A DNA stretch of 32,418 nucleotides from Bacteriovoracaceae bacterium (GCA_947448095.1 CANFNN010000001.1:1-32418), one strand, 5' to 3'. Positions 21,056-29,940 are shown, counted from the stretch's first letter. The notes: generated from the sequence alone by a model not told the origin. Numbers and translations are program-made.

Positions 21056-24000
21056 TACATATTCCTTCTATAGCGACCACCAACCTCGTAGAGAATTGAG
21101 GTTATTTCTCCAAGACTGCAATAGCGAACAGTGGTCAAGAGTTCTTCAAAAATATTTCCACCAGACAGAGCGACCTGACGAAGCTTATTTAAGCAAGCTC
21201 CCGACTTATCCTTATGTTTACTTTTAAAATTTTCAAGACGCTGGATCTGATCATTTTTTTCAGATTCTGAGGCCCTCGAAAGTTCAATCGGTTTCCAATC
21301 TTGCATTTTTTCAGGCAAAAATGTGTTTACACCAATGATAGGAAATTCACCTGAATCTTTTAGTGTTTCGTAATAAAGAGATTCTTCCTGAATTTTTCCA
21401 CGCTGATACATGGACTCCATGGAACCAAGAACTCCTCCCTTGTCAGAAATTCTTTCAAATTCAGACAAGACAGCTTCCTCCATAAGTTCAGCTAATTCCT
21501 CTACGATGTAAGACCCCTGTAAAGGGTTATCAGTTTTGTTCAAACCAAACTCACGATTAATAATGAGTTGAATCGCCATAGCACGTCTGACAGATTCCTC
21601 TGTAGGAGTGGTTATCGCTTCATCATAAGCATTGGTGTGAAGAGAATTACAATTATCTGAAAGGGCTAAAAAAGCCTGTAACGTCGTTCGTATATCGTTA
21701 AAATCAATTTCTTGAGCATGCAACGAGCGACCAGAAGTTTGGATGTGGTATTTCAATTTCTGTGATTTATCCGAAGCCCCATATTTCTCTTTCATGGAAA
21801 CGGCCCAAATCTTTCGTGCAACTCGCCCAAGGACTGTGTATTCAGGGTCTAAGCCATTAGAAAAGAAAAACGAAAGATTCTCACAAAAGTCATCTATGTG
21901 CATACCTCGGCTCAAATAATACTCAACGTAGGTAAATCCGTTTGAGAGGGTGAGGGCCAATTGGGTAATTGGATTCGCTCCGGCCTCAGCAATATGATAA
22001 CCCGAGATCGAAACAGAATAATAATTTTTTATTTTATGTTTACAGAAATATTCCTGAACATCACCCATCATTTTAAGAGCAAATTCCAGTGAGAAAATAC
22101 ACGTATTCTGAGCCTGATCTTCTTTAAGAATATCTGCCTGAACTGTGCCACGTACTTTGCGCATGACTTCACTCATCTTCTCTTTGTTTTCCTGCTCTGA
22201 TTCCGGCAAAGTCCCATTAATGGCAGTGTTCATAAACATGGCCAAAATAATCGGAGCTGGGCCGTTGATTGTCATTGAAACTGATGTCGAAGGTGAAGTG
22301 AGATCAAAGCCTTTATAGAGCTCCATCATATCATCCAACATACAAATAGAAACTCCTGACTCACCTACTTTGCCGTAGATATCAGGTCTCTTCGCTGGGT
22401 CTTCGCCGTAAAGAGTGACTGAATCAAAGGCAGTGGATAGACGTTTGGCGGAATCATTTTTTGATAGGTAGTGAAAACGGGCGTTGGTGCGCTTAGGGCC
22501 ACCCTCACCAGCAAATTGGCGTTTTGGATCTTCGTCTGCTCGCTTGAATGGAAAAACTCCAGCAGCAAAAGGATAAAATCCAGGAAGGTTCTGGGCCCGG
22601 ATGAACTTCATTTTTTCAGAAGAATAATAAAACTTAGGAAAACCAACTTTAGAAATATCACTATGAGAGAGTGATTTGTACTTTGTTGGTACCTTGTTCT
22701 CTTTACCTCGGACGATATAAGTGTGCTCGCCCTTGGTGTACTCATCAATAATTTTATCAAATGCAGCAATTTCCTCAAGCTCAGATTTTAGCTCTTTGGC
22801 TAATATATCTTTTTTATTTTTAATCGCCGTATTTTCACTCATGATTTTGCAAACTTCACCCAGGCTTTCATATTGGCGAAGCTTATCAACCGAATTCTGG
22901 GCCAATTTATTATAAGTACGAACAGTTTCAGATATATCTCTTAAGTAATTCACTCTTGAAGCAGGGATAATGGATTGCTTTTTTTCCGGCGAACGATCGG
23001 CCAGGACCTGATTTAATTCTGGATTAAATGCGAAACCAATCGCTTGGGTCATGTCTTTAAACAGGGCATTTACACCGACGTCATTAAATTTTGACGCCAT
23101 CGTTCCATAAATAGGAAGCTCATTATCGGTTGGTGATCCCGGGTGATTGGCAAAAAGGACTTTGTTTCTTCTGAATTGTTTTCTCACATCCCGCAGAGCA
23201 TCTTCACTTCGTGGTTTTTCAAATTTGTTGACAGCAATAAAATCTGCAACTTCTAACATTTCTATTTTTTCAAGCTGAGTGGCTGCACCAAACTCAGGAG
23301 TCATGACGTAAAGAGTTTTATCAGCAACTTTAGTAATTTCATCCGATGCCTGACCAATGCCTGAGGTTTCAATCATGATGAGATCAAAATCTTGAGTCTT
23401 TAAAAACTCTACCACTTTCTTAATTTCTGGAGACAACTCGTTGGCGGAGTCCCGAGTTGCTAAAGACCTAATATAAAAATTCTTACAAGAGGCTGCTCCC
23501 AAGCGAATTCTGTCTCCAAGGAGAGCGCCCTGGTTTTTTTTCTTGGTAGGATCAACGGATACAAGTGCTACTTTTTTATCACTATAATATAAATTAAATC
23601 TCAGAAGGATTTCATCAATCAATGAAGATTTTCCGGCGCCACCAGTCCCAGTAATTCCAAACACCGGGATTTTTTTAGCTTTCACATGAAAAGGAAATTC
23701 ACGATTATTTTCGATATAGGTAATAACCTTTGCGACCTCATAAGTTGATAGGTTTTTATTTTCCAGCAATTTAAAATTAACGTCCTCAATGGTGGAATAG
23801 TCACACTTATTGATCATGTCTTCGATAATGCCATTTAGGCCTAAACTTGTTCCATCATTTGGGTGATAGATTCTGGTGATTCCCCGCTTATGAAGTTCCG
23901 TGATTTCGGGGGGGGTTATGACCCCACCTCCTCCACCGAAGATGCGTACATTTTTCCCACCATTTTTATCCAGTAGTTCCCTGACGTAGGTAAAGTATTC

Positions 24001-24210
24001 CATATGTCCGCCCTGATAGGAGCTTAGGGCTATGGCATGGGCATCTTCAGATAAGGCCGCCTCAACCACTTCCTGAGCAGAACGGTTGTGACCAAGATGA
24101 ATGACCTCGACTCCCTTGGACTGAAGTAATCGACGCATGATATTGATCGAAGCATCGTGCCCATCAAAAAGACTGGCAGCCGTTACAAAACGTAATTTTC
24201 TAGTGTTCAT
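21055..24210 (-). CDS. icmF: Fused isobutyryl-CoA mutase with GTPase domain (IcmF)
   Basis: This 1051-residue single-chain enzyme uses adenosylcobalamin to interconvert isobutyryl-CoA and n-butyryl-CoA. Domains in order: B12-binding (about 1-135, VTAASLFDGHDASINIMRRL with His 18 as the lower cobalt ligand); MeaB-like G-protein chaperone (about 180-410, P-loop GTGGAGKSS with Lys 194, then IMIETSGIGQ and AVNKFEKPRSEDALRDVRKQ); and the TIM-barrel mutase domain (about 520-1051, PFAAGVFPFKRADEDPKRQF, TSPSTSVSMTINGPAP and later NPLQGSYIVEELAELMEEAV). The mutase motif YPFAAGVFPFKR is of IcmF rather than methylmalonyl-CoA mutase type. ATG 24210 is chosen because AAGGA lies six bases upstream. TTG 24228 would add six residues. 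Confidence 0.95.
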   Translation of the reverse strand: MNTRKLRFVTAASLFDGHDASINIMRRLLQSKGVEVIHLGHNRSAQEVVEAALSEDAHAIALSSYQGGHMEYFTYVRELLDKNGGKNVRIFGGGGGVITPPEITELHKRGITRIYHPNDGTSLGLNGIIEDMINKCDYSTIEDVNFKLLENKNLSTYEVAKVITYIENNREFPFHVKAKKIPVFGITGTGGAGKSSLIDEILLRFNLYYSDKKVALVSVDPTKKKNQGALLGDRIRLGAASCKNFYIRSLATRDSANELSPEIKKVVEFLKTQDFDLIMIETSGIGQASDEITKVADKTLYVMTPEFGAATQLEKIEMLEVADFIAVNKFEKPRSEDALRDVRKQFRRNKVLFANHPGSPTDNELPIYGTMASKFNDVGVNALFKDMTQAIGFAFNPELNQVLADRSPEKKQSIIPASRVNYLRDISETVRTYNKLAQNSVDKLRQYESLGEVCKIMSENTAIKNKKDILAKELKSELEEIAAFDKIIDEYTKGEHTYIVRGKENKVPTKYKSLSHSDISKVGFPKFYYSSEKMKFIRAQNLPGFYPFAAGVFPFKRADEDPKRQFAGEGGPKRTNARFHYLSKNDSAKRLSTAFDSVTLYGEDPAKRPDIYGKVGESGVSICMLDDMMELYKGFDLTSPSTSVSMTINGPAPIILAMFMNTAINGTLPESEQENKEKMSEVMRKVRGTVQADILKEDQAQNTCIFSLEFALKMMGDVQEYFCKHKIKNYYSVSISGYHIAEAGANPITQLALTLSNGFTYVEYYLSRGMHIDDFCENLSFFFSNGLDPEYTVLGRVARKIWAVSMKEKYGASDKSQKLKYHIQTSGRSLHAQEIDFNDIRTTLQAFLALSDNCNSLHTNAYDEAITTPTEESVRRAMAIQLIINREFGLNKTDNPLQGSYIVEELAELMEEAVLSEFERISDKGGVLGSMESMYQRGKIQEESLYYETLKDSGEFPIIGVNTFLPEKMQDWKPIELSRASESEKNDQIQRLENFKSKHKDKSGACLNKLRQVALSGGNIFEELLTTVRYCSLGEITSILYEVGGRYRRNM

Positions 24211-24319
24211 ATAGGGTCCTTGGATCAAAAAAGAGCTTTTAAATAGTGCGTCATTGGAAAAGAAATGTCTGAGCTAATTCAAGCACGACAGGCATAAATT
24301 GTATAAGGAAATGCTTTAT

Positions 24320-24343
24320 CGCTTAAGCGCAAAAGTGTATAAT
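24320..24343 (+). promoter_or_regulatory. Ferredoxin promoter with palindrome
   Basis: A perfect TATAAT (24338-24343) lies nine bases before the ferredoxin ATG, so the leader is very short. At the 17-base spacing the -35 is weak (TTTATC, 24315-24320). The palindrome CGCTTAAGCG (24320-24329) sits in the spacer, where a bound protein would block polymerase. It is also upstream of icmF on the other strand. The 140-base gap holds no other clear element. Confidence 0.45.
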
Positions 24344-24351
24344 CATGAACT

Positions 24352-24738
24352 ATGAGTGAAGAAATTAAAGTTGAAAACCCATTCCATGCTGCCCGTTTTA
24401 AGCCCAATCGTAAGGGTAAAAAACCACCTAAACTTATAGCCGTGGTTCATCAATCAGGTTGTACCGGATGTGAAGTCTGTATTGCAGGATGTCCTGTTGA
24501 TTCAATTGAATTAGTACCAGGTCCCGACCCAAAAAATCCGACTTACCAACAAATGGTTGAAATCGATCTGGCCCGTTGTATTGGGTGTCAGAACTGCTCT
24601 CAGGATTGCCCATGGGAAACAATTACGATGTATCAGCATGACGATGCCTTTACTGCCTGGGGCAATGAAACACTCGTATCTGGTCTCTATATCGATGAGT
24701 CCAAAGTAGAAGAAATTAAGAAAGAAGTTGTTGTTTAA
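24352..24738 (+). CDS. Ferredoxin with two [4Fe-4S] clusters
   Basis: A small electron carrier of 128 residues. The two cluster motifs are CTGCEVCIAGCP (from about residue 37) and CIGCQNCSQDCP (from about residue 76), each the complete CxxCxxCxxxCP. A basic N-terminal extension of about 35 residues (RFKPNRKGKKPPK) and an acidic C-terminus (about 40 residues) flank the core. Its redox partner is not identifiable. It may serve an enzyme elsewhere, as nothing beside it is an obvious partner. It is divergent from icmF. Confidence 0.9.
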   Translation: MSEEIKVENPFHAARFKPNRKGKKPPKLIAVVHQSGCTGCEVCIAGCPVDSIELVPGPDPKNPTYQQMVEIDLARCIGCQNCSQDCPWETITMYQHDDAFTAWGNETLVSGLYIDESKVEEIKKEVVV

Positions 24739-24838
24739 AGATAATAATCTCTTTTTTAGATAGATTACATTCCGTTTATCTACTTTATATTGCACGAATA
24801 AACATCTATAAAACGCTCACTTAATCTCAAGAGGTTGT

Positions 24839-25234
24839 ATGCGAGCGTTATTCACTGTTCTTATTTTAATCTTCAGTTCATTCGCTTTTTCCAAAGTTAG
24901 TCACATCGACTCTTGCGAAAGTAATGAAAGCTGTCTGATCAATGCCAAATACAATCTCGCGATTAAATTGGTTCCCCAAAATAATGGGTTTCATTTATCC
25001 AGTGAATCTTTTCTTGCAGATACTATCTATCCAGGCGTTACTCTTTGTTTTCAAGGAAACGCTGACAAGGTTTGCTCAGTCCTTCAGTACATGTCAAAAA
25101 CTGATGGAGGGCATGCATCGATTGAAAAATTTGAGTGTCTTGTAAATGAGAAGAGTATCAAATTACGTTTTTTCATTAAATATGACGTCTACGAAAAAGA
25201 ACGAGTTGAGACTGAAATAAAAAAATGCAAATAA
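24839..25234 (+). CDS. Small secreted hypothetical protein
   Basis: The 131 residues begin with a clear signal peptide (MRALFTVLILIFSSFAFS), so the mature protein is periplasmic or secreted. The mature part has six cysteines (SHIDSCESNESCLINAKYNL, VTLCFQGNADKVCSVLQYMS, EKFECLVNEK and the final KKCK), which suggests two or three disulfide bonds. No family is recognised. The Shine-Dalgarno AGAGG precedes ATG 24839 by four bases. It lies between the ferredoxin and a convergent beta-barrel gene. Confidence 0.72.
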   Translation: MRALFTVLILIFSSFAFSKVSHIDSCESNESCLINAKYNLAIKLVPQNNGFHLSSESFLADTIYPGVTLCFQGNADKVCSVLQYMSKTDGGHASIEKFECLVNEKSIKLRFFIKYDVYEKERVETEIKKCK

Positions 25235-25261
25235 ACACCAAGCTATCCGCTCGCCAAGTGT

Positions 25262-25843
25262 CTAAATTGTAATTGGCACAGATAGGCCTAGTAAGATTGA
25301 AGAATAATTTATTTCTGTATCGTAATCTGTCCCGCCGTAACTCATTTGATTTAAAGTGGCAGTTCTATATTCTATATTGATATCGATAAACGGAAGACCA
25401 GTAAATCCAAGCCCAAATTTACTTCCTGTCCCCTTGCTAAGATCAACTGACTGATTTGTGGAATTTTCAGTAGAACCATTTGCTGAGAAAATATACCCCG
25501 CATAGACTCGGATGAATAAAGGAAATTCATAGCCCAAAAACCCCGCCCACTCACTCATTGAAATATTCGTTTTAAAATCATCGCTATTCATGTCTATACT
25601 ACTTTTTAGGTAGTCAACTCCCAGTTGAAAGCCAAAATTCTGATAACCCAATCGTCCACCATACGCTCCACCCTTGCCGCCAGAGTAATTTTTATTTTGA
25701 GCAGGAAAATCATCAAATTTCAGATCGAATTTTGTTCCAATATTAAAACCAACCAGTGGTTCAATTAAAAGCGCGGCATGAGACTGGAAGGAAAATCCGA
25801 GAACAAGGGCAAGTAGAAGTGTGATTTGGCTTAAGCGTTTCAA
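25262..25843 (-). CDS. Outer membrane beta-barrel protein
   Basis: The 193 residues start with a signal peptide (MKRLSQITLLLALVLGFSFQ, cleavage after SHA). The rest alternates as in small OmpW/OmpX-type barrels: LLIEPLVGFNIGTKFDLKFD, GGRLGYQNFGFQLGVDYLKS, WAGFLGYEFPLFIRVYAGYI, SKFGLGFTGLPFIDINIEYR, and a final strand SSILLGLSVPITI. The last residue is Ile rather than Phe. Function is unknown. The start is TTG 25843, with AGGAG eight bases upstream placed in a long hairpin. No other start gives a signal peptide. Confidence 0.83.
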   Translation of the reverse strand: MKRLSQITLLLALVLGFSFQSHAALLIEPLVGFNIGTKFDLKFDDFPAQNKNYSGGKGGAYGGRLGYQNFGFQLGVDYLKSSIDMNSDDFKTNISMSEWAGFLGYEFPLFIRVYAGYIFSANGSTENSTNQSVDLSKGTGSKFGLGFTGLPFIDINIEYRTATLNQMSYGGTDYDTEINYSSILLGLSVPITI

Positions 25844-25844
25844 A

Positions 25845-25896
25845 AGGAAAGCTCCTGTTAATAAATAGTCTCGCTATTTATTTTAGAAGCTTTCCT
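25845..25896 (-). promoter_or_regulatory. Two-part hairpin covering the beta-barrel gene's ribosome binding site
   Basis: AGGAAAGCT and AGCTTTCCT (25845-25853 with 25888-25896) form a perfect nine-pair outer stem. AATAAATAG and CTATTTATT (25860-25868 with 25874-25882) form a perfect A/T-rich inner stem with a five-base loop. On the minus-strand RNA the downstream arm of the outer stem begins in the AGGAG Shine-Dalgarno and covers the spacer up to the TTG start. It could control translation, or terminate the upstream gene, though only four U follow. Confidence 0.6.
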
Positions 25897-25906
25897 GGAA
25901 TCTGCA

Positions 25907-27121
25907 TTACTTTTGTATCTTACCAATAAGGTCACTTAATTTTATCATGATGATCTCTTGCTGATTCGCGAGCTTAATTGCAACGTGTCCCTTGGGAACT
26001 TCCTGAATATTTTCGCTGGCAATGATTCTTCCTCGCTTGTCTTGTGCAATTTGCCCAACCATATCTCCCTCAGAGGCCATCATCTGGCCGATAGTACCCT
26101 TTCCAAAAACAACAATGTCGCCATCTTTTAAAGGATATTTACAAGTTAAACAGTTGTAGCGATTATCCACGATTAATGTATGACCTTGTTTCAAATTGAA
26201 ACTCGTCAAATCATCTTTGGTTTTAGTTAATGAGTAAAAGTTCATTTCTGAGCGCATAACCAATGCGAAGAGAAATGAGGCGGTAATAATCTGCATGACT
26301 TTAGATCGGTGGACGATAATGCCTTCAAATTCAAGATTTCTTAATTTGTCGTTTGGTTGACCATGCATTTGCATTTTGATTCGCTTATCAAAAATAAATT
26401 TTTTCAGCACCACTGAAAAAACCAGCGTCGTTATCATCATGACTAAAACTGAATACATAAATAATCTAAAAAAATACATTCCTTGCTGGTGAATTATCAC
26501 TTCCTGAGATTGAATCAAAAAAGTGAAGGTTAAAAATGCCAATGGCATAACCACCCAATTAAAAACATCTACAGTTCTATGCCGAAAGAACCATTCTTTT
26601 CTTTTTTGATGGTGGTCATATTGGACAAGTTTTGTTCTAAATTCTTCAAAGATATTGGGAGCGATGATACCTGGACATGCTTGGTTAAATCCTTCAAAAA
26701 CATAATCTACTCGCTCTAGACCTGAGCTAAAATAATGTTTAACACCATCCTTCATTTTAAAATAAAAGATAGAACCCCAAACGAAGCCTACCGATTCTAC
26801 ATTTTCAAAAAGAACTTCCTCTTTTTTGTGATGATTATGAATAGATAGGTGGGTCGCATAAACTTGTACGACTCGGTTTAATCTCGCTTTTAACCATAAA
26901 ATATAAAATAAACCAAAGGCAGCGAAGTAGGAAATTGTGAGCCATAATTCGTTTGTGAATTCATTATAAACAGATGCCCAGCGAGCTTGAGATAATTGAT
27001 GTCCCCAAAAAGAGAGAATTAGTCCTGAAATAACGAGAAGAGCTACCAGGTATATTTTATAATGACTGCGGTAACGAAGATATCGCGGCTGTACCGATAC
27101 AAAATTTGCTTTTGCTTCCAA
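25907..27121 (-). CDS. Multi-pass membrane protein with signal-peptidase-like C-terminal domain
   Basis: The 404 residues include a membrane hairpin near 25-45 and 60-80, a soluble domain at about 85-180 (VQVYATHLSIHNHHKKEEVL, FENVESVGFVWGSIFYFKMK) that looks like a bacterial PH domain, and two further membrane segments at about 190-245. One more segment near 275-290 may follow. The last 100 residues (GHTLIVDNRYNCLTCKYPLK, DGDIVVFGKGTIGQMM, EGDMVGQIAQDKRGRII, VPKGHVAIKLANQQEIIMIK) follow the beta-fold of S26 signal peptidases, but the catalytic Ser/Lys pair is not evident. Two Cys lie near the expected place. TTG 27121 is chosen for AGGAG six bases upstream. The role is unknown. Confidence 0.6.
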   Translation of the reverse strand: MEAKANFVSVQPRYLRYRSHYKIYLVALLVISGLILSFWGHQLSQARWASVYNEFTNELWLTISYFAAFGLFYILWLKARLNRVVQVYATHLSIHNHHKKEEVLFENVESVGFVWGSIFYFKMKDGVKHYFSSGLERVDYVFEGFNQACPGIIAPNIFEEFRTKLVQYDHHQKRKEWFFRHRTVDVFNWVVMPLAFLTFTFLIQSQEVIIHQQGMYFFRLFMYSVLVMMITTLVFSVVLKKFIFDKRIKMQMHGQPNDKLRNLEFEGIIVHRSKVMQIITASFLFALVMRSEMNFYSLTKTKDDLTSFNLKQGHTLIVDNRYNCLTCKYPLKDGDIVVFGKGTIGQMMASEGDMVGQIAQDKRGRIIASENIQEVPKGHVAIKLANQQEIIMIKLSDLIGKIQK

Positions 27122-27177
27122 AACATACTCCTGGTTGATTCCAAGCTCTGTATCGGTAGAATAAAGAACAAACTTGA

Positions 27178-27912
27178 CTATTTAGGTTGCGGGGAGACTA
27201 AGTTATCGAATTTCCTGGTCATTAACAGCATCAAACCTACAGAGATCATTGCCAAAGAGATCCACTGCGATGGAGTTAGCGGACCCCACAGGCCTCTGAT
27301 TTCATCGCCTCTAAGAAGCTCAATTCCAAAACGTAAAACTCCATATCCCAGAAAATAAATAGCAAAGGATTGAAGGGAGGCTCGTGATTTTAAAATAAAA
27401 AATGAAATAAAAAACAAACCTAAACTTTCAAAAGCCTGTGTCGGATGTCTAGTGGCACCATGAAGATGAATTCCCCACCAACCACTCGTTTCGCTTCCGT
27501 AGCAACACCCTGCCAGCAGGCAACCAATTCTTCCAATAGCGTGACCCAAGGTAAGTGCCGGCAACATTGCCCATAAATGGTGGGCATTGAGAGGAAACTT
27601 CAAAAGTTTATAAAATACCAAAAATAGCAGAACACATAAAAATCCACCATAAAAGACAAAACCACCACCGGTCCAAAAAGATGGCTCTAAGAGCAAATCA
27701 TTTTTATCATCAGCGATTGTTGTAAAATAAAAGAAAAGTTTTGAACCAATCCAAGAAGAAACGAAAATTCCCCAAAAAAGAAGCTGACCATAAATAGGAC
27801 TAATCACGGCCTTGGAAAAAAAGACCTGATATGCAACACCCCAGCCTAAACCCATTAAGAGAGGATAGGAATAGAGAATTAGATCATGGTTTTGAAACAG
27901 GATGGGAAGCAT
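27178..27912 (-). CDS. lgt: Prolipoprotein diacylglyceryl transferase family protein (Lgt)
   Basis: Lgt moves diacylglycerol from phosphatidylglycerol to the lipobox Cys of prolipoproteins. The 244-residue membrane protein has the Lgt landmarks: a Tyr-rich first segment (LILYSYPLLMGLGWG), the signature GRIGCLLAGCCYG, and RHPTQAFESLGLFFISFFIL, then GYGVLRFGIELLRGDEIRG. In the E. coli signature the residue after GRIG is Asn. Here it is Cys, a variant I recall from some delta-proteobacterial and Bacteroidetes proteins. ATG 27912 is in the 3' end of lspA (29-base overlap) with AGGAG three bases upstream. Coupling to lspA, the next step of the pathway, supports the call. Confidence 0.85.
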   Translation of the reverse strand: MLPILFQNHDLILYSYPLLMGLGWGVAYQVFFSKAVISPIYGQLLFWGIFVSSWIGSKLFFYFTTIADDKNDLLLEPSFWTGGGFVFYGGFLCVLLFLVFYKLLKFPLNAHHLWAMLPALTLGHAIGRIGCLLAGCCYGSETSGWWGIHLHGATRHPTQAFESLGLFFISFFILKSRASLQSFAIYFLGYGVLRFGIELLRGDEIRGLWGPLTPSQWISLAMISVGLMLLMTRKFDNLVSPQPK

Positions 27913-28420
27913 GGTCTCCTGATTGAGAGGCTAGTTTCTTAGCCTTCAATTGGGCAAAGAAATCAATTATTAAAAGCCCGGCAGCAACCGTAATGCAACT
28001 ATCGGCAACATTAAAGGCCGGAAAATGATTGGCCTCATCTTTCCAAAAGAAAAGTAGAAAATCGACAACATATCCAAGTGAGAAACGGTCAATGAGATTT
28101 CCAATGGCACCGGCCAATATCAGGGCATATGCCAAAGATAAATAGAATGGACTCTTAATTGTTTTAACCAACATATAAAATATCCATCCACAAAAAATAA
28201 CCGGCAAAACAAGAAACATCACGATTCGAAAATATTCATGCGCTCCAGCCCCAAATCCAAAAGCGGCTCCAGTATTTTTGACGTAAGCAATACTAAAAAA
28301 CCCGTCAATAACCGGGATCGACTGACCATAATAGAGATTGGTTTGGATAGCACCCTTAGACAACTGATCCACAATAATTAATGTTGCCATTACAAGGCAT
28401 AAAGACCAAAACCGAGTCAT
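27884..28420 (-). CDS. lspA: Lipoprotein signal peptidase (signal peptidase II)
   Basis: LspA cleaves the signal peptide from diacylglyceryl-prolipoproteins. It has 178 residues and four membrane segments. All family motifs are present: TLIIVDQLSKGA, VKNTGAAFGFGAG, AGAIGNLIDRFSLGYVVDFL and FNVADSCITVAAGLL. The two catalytic Asp lie in the NLIDR...VVDF and FNVADS motifs. AGGA precedes ATG 28420 by seven bases. It is eight bases downstream of the response regulator gene, so the two are probably co-transcribed. Confidence 0.96.
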   Translation of the reverse strand: MTRFWSLCLVMATLIIVDQLSKGAIQTNLYYGQSIPVIDGFFSIAYVKNTGAAFGFGAGAHEYFRIVMFLVLPVIFCGWIFYMLVKTIKSPFYLSLAYALILAGAIGNLIDRFSLGYVVDFLLFFWKDEANHFPAFNVADSCITVAAGLLIIDFFAQLKAKKLASQSGDHASHPVSKP

Positions 28421-28428
28421 GATAATTC

Positions 28429-29931
28429 CTAATAATAATCTTTTGGTGCGATTTCATATTTTTCAATTTTCCTGAGAAGTGTTTTCTTAGGAATATTGGC
28501 ATTTAGCGCTGTTTGATTAATCTTACCTTTATTAATTTTTAAGGCCTGAACGATAAACTCTTTCTCAAATAAATCTTTCGCGAGAGCAAAATCTAATTTT
28601 CCGCCATCGCCTACTTTGGCACCGAAAGAAAAATGGACTTCATTTCCAGTAAACGTTTTTGCCGAAGGAGCATCCAGAACCGAGTTTTGAATATCGGCTA
28701 AATCAATAACGCTATCAGCGGCAATTTGGTCTTTTGCTTCACTCTTCTTTTGATCCTTAAACACTATCGCAGGTAAAGAGTGAAGATGAATCATGTCAGA
28801 AGCTTCCATAATAAAACAATGTTCGATTATGTTACGAAGCTCACGAATGTTACCAGGCCAAGAGTAATTAGTTAAAACTTCCATTGCTTCAGGTTCAGCT
28901 CCACCAACTTTGAGATTGTGAACGTTGTTGAAGTAATTAATGTAGTGATTTACTAAATGAGGAATATCAGTTTTTCTCTCTCTTAATGGAGGAAGGTACA
29001 CAGGTAGAACGTTTAATCGGTAAAACAAATCCTCTCGAAATGTTCCATCTTTAATCATTTCTTCAAACGGTTTGTGAGAGGCGGCAATGATTCTGACATC
29101 AACTTTTATTTCGCGGTTTGATCCTACCGGCATGAAGGTCTTTTCCTGTAACACACGCAAAAGCTTTACTTGCATAGCAGCTGAAATGTCACCAATCTCA
29201 TCAAGAAAAATAGTTCCACCTTCGGCGAATTGGAATTTTCCTATTTTTCTTTGATCAGCACCAGTAAACGCACCCTTTTCGTGTCCAAAAAGTTCAGACT
29301 CAATCAGGTTTTCAGAAATTGCGCCGCAGTTAATGGTTACAAATTTCTCATCTTTTCTTGGAGAATTGTAATGAATTGCTTTCGCAACAAGTTCTTTACC
29401 AGTTCCAGACTCTCCGCGAATTAAGACAGGTGTCACAACTTTGGCCAGTTTAGAAATTACGTCGAATACTTTTTTCATCGCATTCGATTCACCAACAAAT
29501 TTATCTTTGGAAGTTGAAGTTTCACCAATCGAGAGTGTTGGAGATGAAAACGTCAGAGTTTCCACCATTGAACGCGCCTTGAGGGCACGCTTGATCAATG
29601 CAACTAAATTATCAGACGTGATAGGTTTTTCAAGATAGTTGTAAGCACCCTCTTTAACTGCTTTTACTGCATCTGTTACGTTGGAGTAAGCGGTAAGGAT
29701 TAATACAATCACTGAAGGGTCATGTTTCTTAATTTCAGTCAGAGCTTGTATACCATCCATCTCTGGCATGTTGACGTCCATGACAACTAGATCATATTTC
29801 TGGCCATAGACTTTGTTGACCGCTTCTTTCCCGTTATCAGCTACGTCCACCACAAAGTGGTGATACTCTAAGGCCTGCTTAACAGACTGCTGAAGAACTT
29901 TATCATCATCAACAACTAAAACCTTATGCAT
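28429..29931 (-). CDS. NtrC-family sigma-54-dependent response regulator
   Basis: This 500-residue activator has three domains. The receiver (1-120) has DDD at 8-10, the phospho-acceptor Asp 52 in VVMDVNMPEMDG and YLEKP near 100. The AAA+ ATPase (about 145-375) has Walker A GESGTGKE (173-180), the GAFTGA loop (220-225) that contacts sigma-54, and IFLDEIGD. The Fis-type helix-turn-helix is at the end (QALKINKGKINQTALNANIP). The intact GAFTGA loop shows it activates sigma-54 promoters. It follows the CHASE2 kinase by nine bases and is surely its partner. The window has a sigma-54 promoter at 268, but a direct link is unproven. Confidence 0.95.
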   Translation of the reverse strand: MHKVLVVDDDKVLQQSVKQALEYHHFVVDVADNGKEAVNKVYGQKYDLVVMDVNMPEMDGIQALTEIKKHDPSVIVLILTAYSNVTDAVKAVKEGAYNYLEKPITSDNLVALIKRALKARSMVETLTFSSPTLSIGETSTSKDKFVGESNAMKKVFDVISKLAKVVTPVLIRGESGTGKELVAKAIHYNSPRKDEKFVTINCGAISENLIESELFGHEKGAFTGADQRKIGKFQFAEGGTIFLDEIGDISAAMQVKLLRVLQEKTFMPVGSNREIKVDVRIIAASHKPFEEMIKDGTFREDLFYRLNVLPVYLPPLRERKTDIPHLVNHYINYFNNVHNLKVGGAEPEAMEVLTNYSWPGNIRELRNIIEHCFIMEASDMIHLHSLPAIVFKDQKKSEAKDQIAADSVIDLADIQNSVLDAPSAKTFTGNEVHFSFGAKVGDGGKLDFALAKDLFEKEFIVQALKINKGKINQTALNANIPKKTLLRKIEKYEIAPKDYY

Positions 29932-29940
29932 GGACAGCTC

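Noticed and set aside
24742..24759. Terminator after the ferredoxin (AGAT..ATCT then a T run)
   Set aside because: Only four weak pairs precede the T run, too weak to call without folding.
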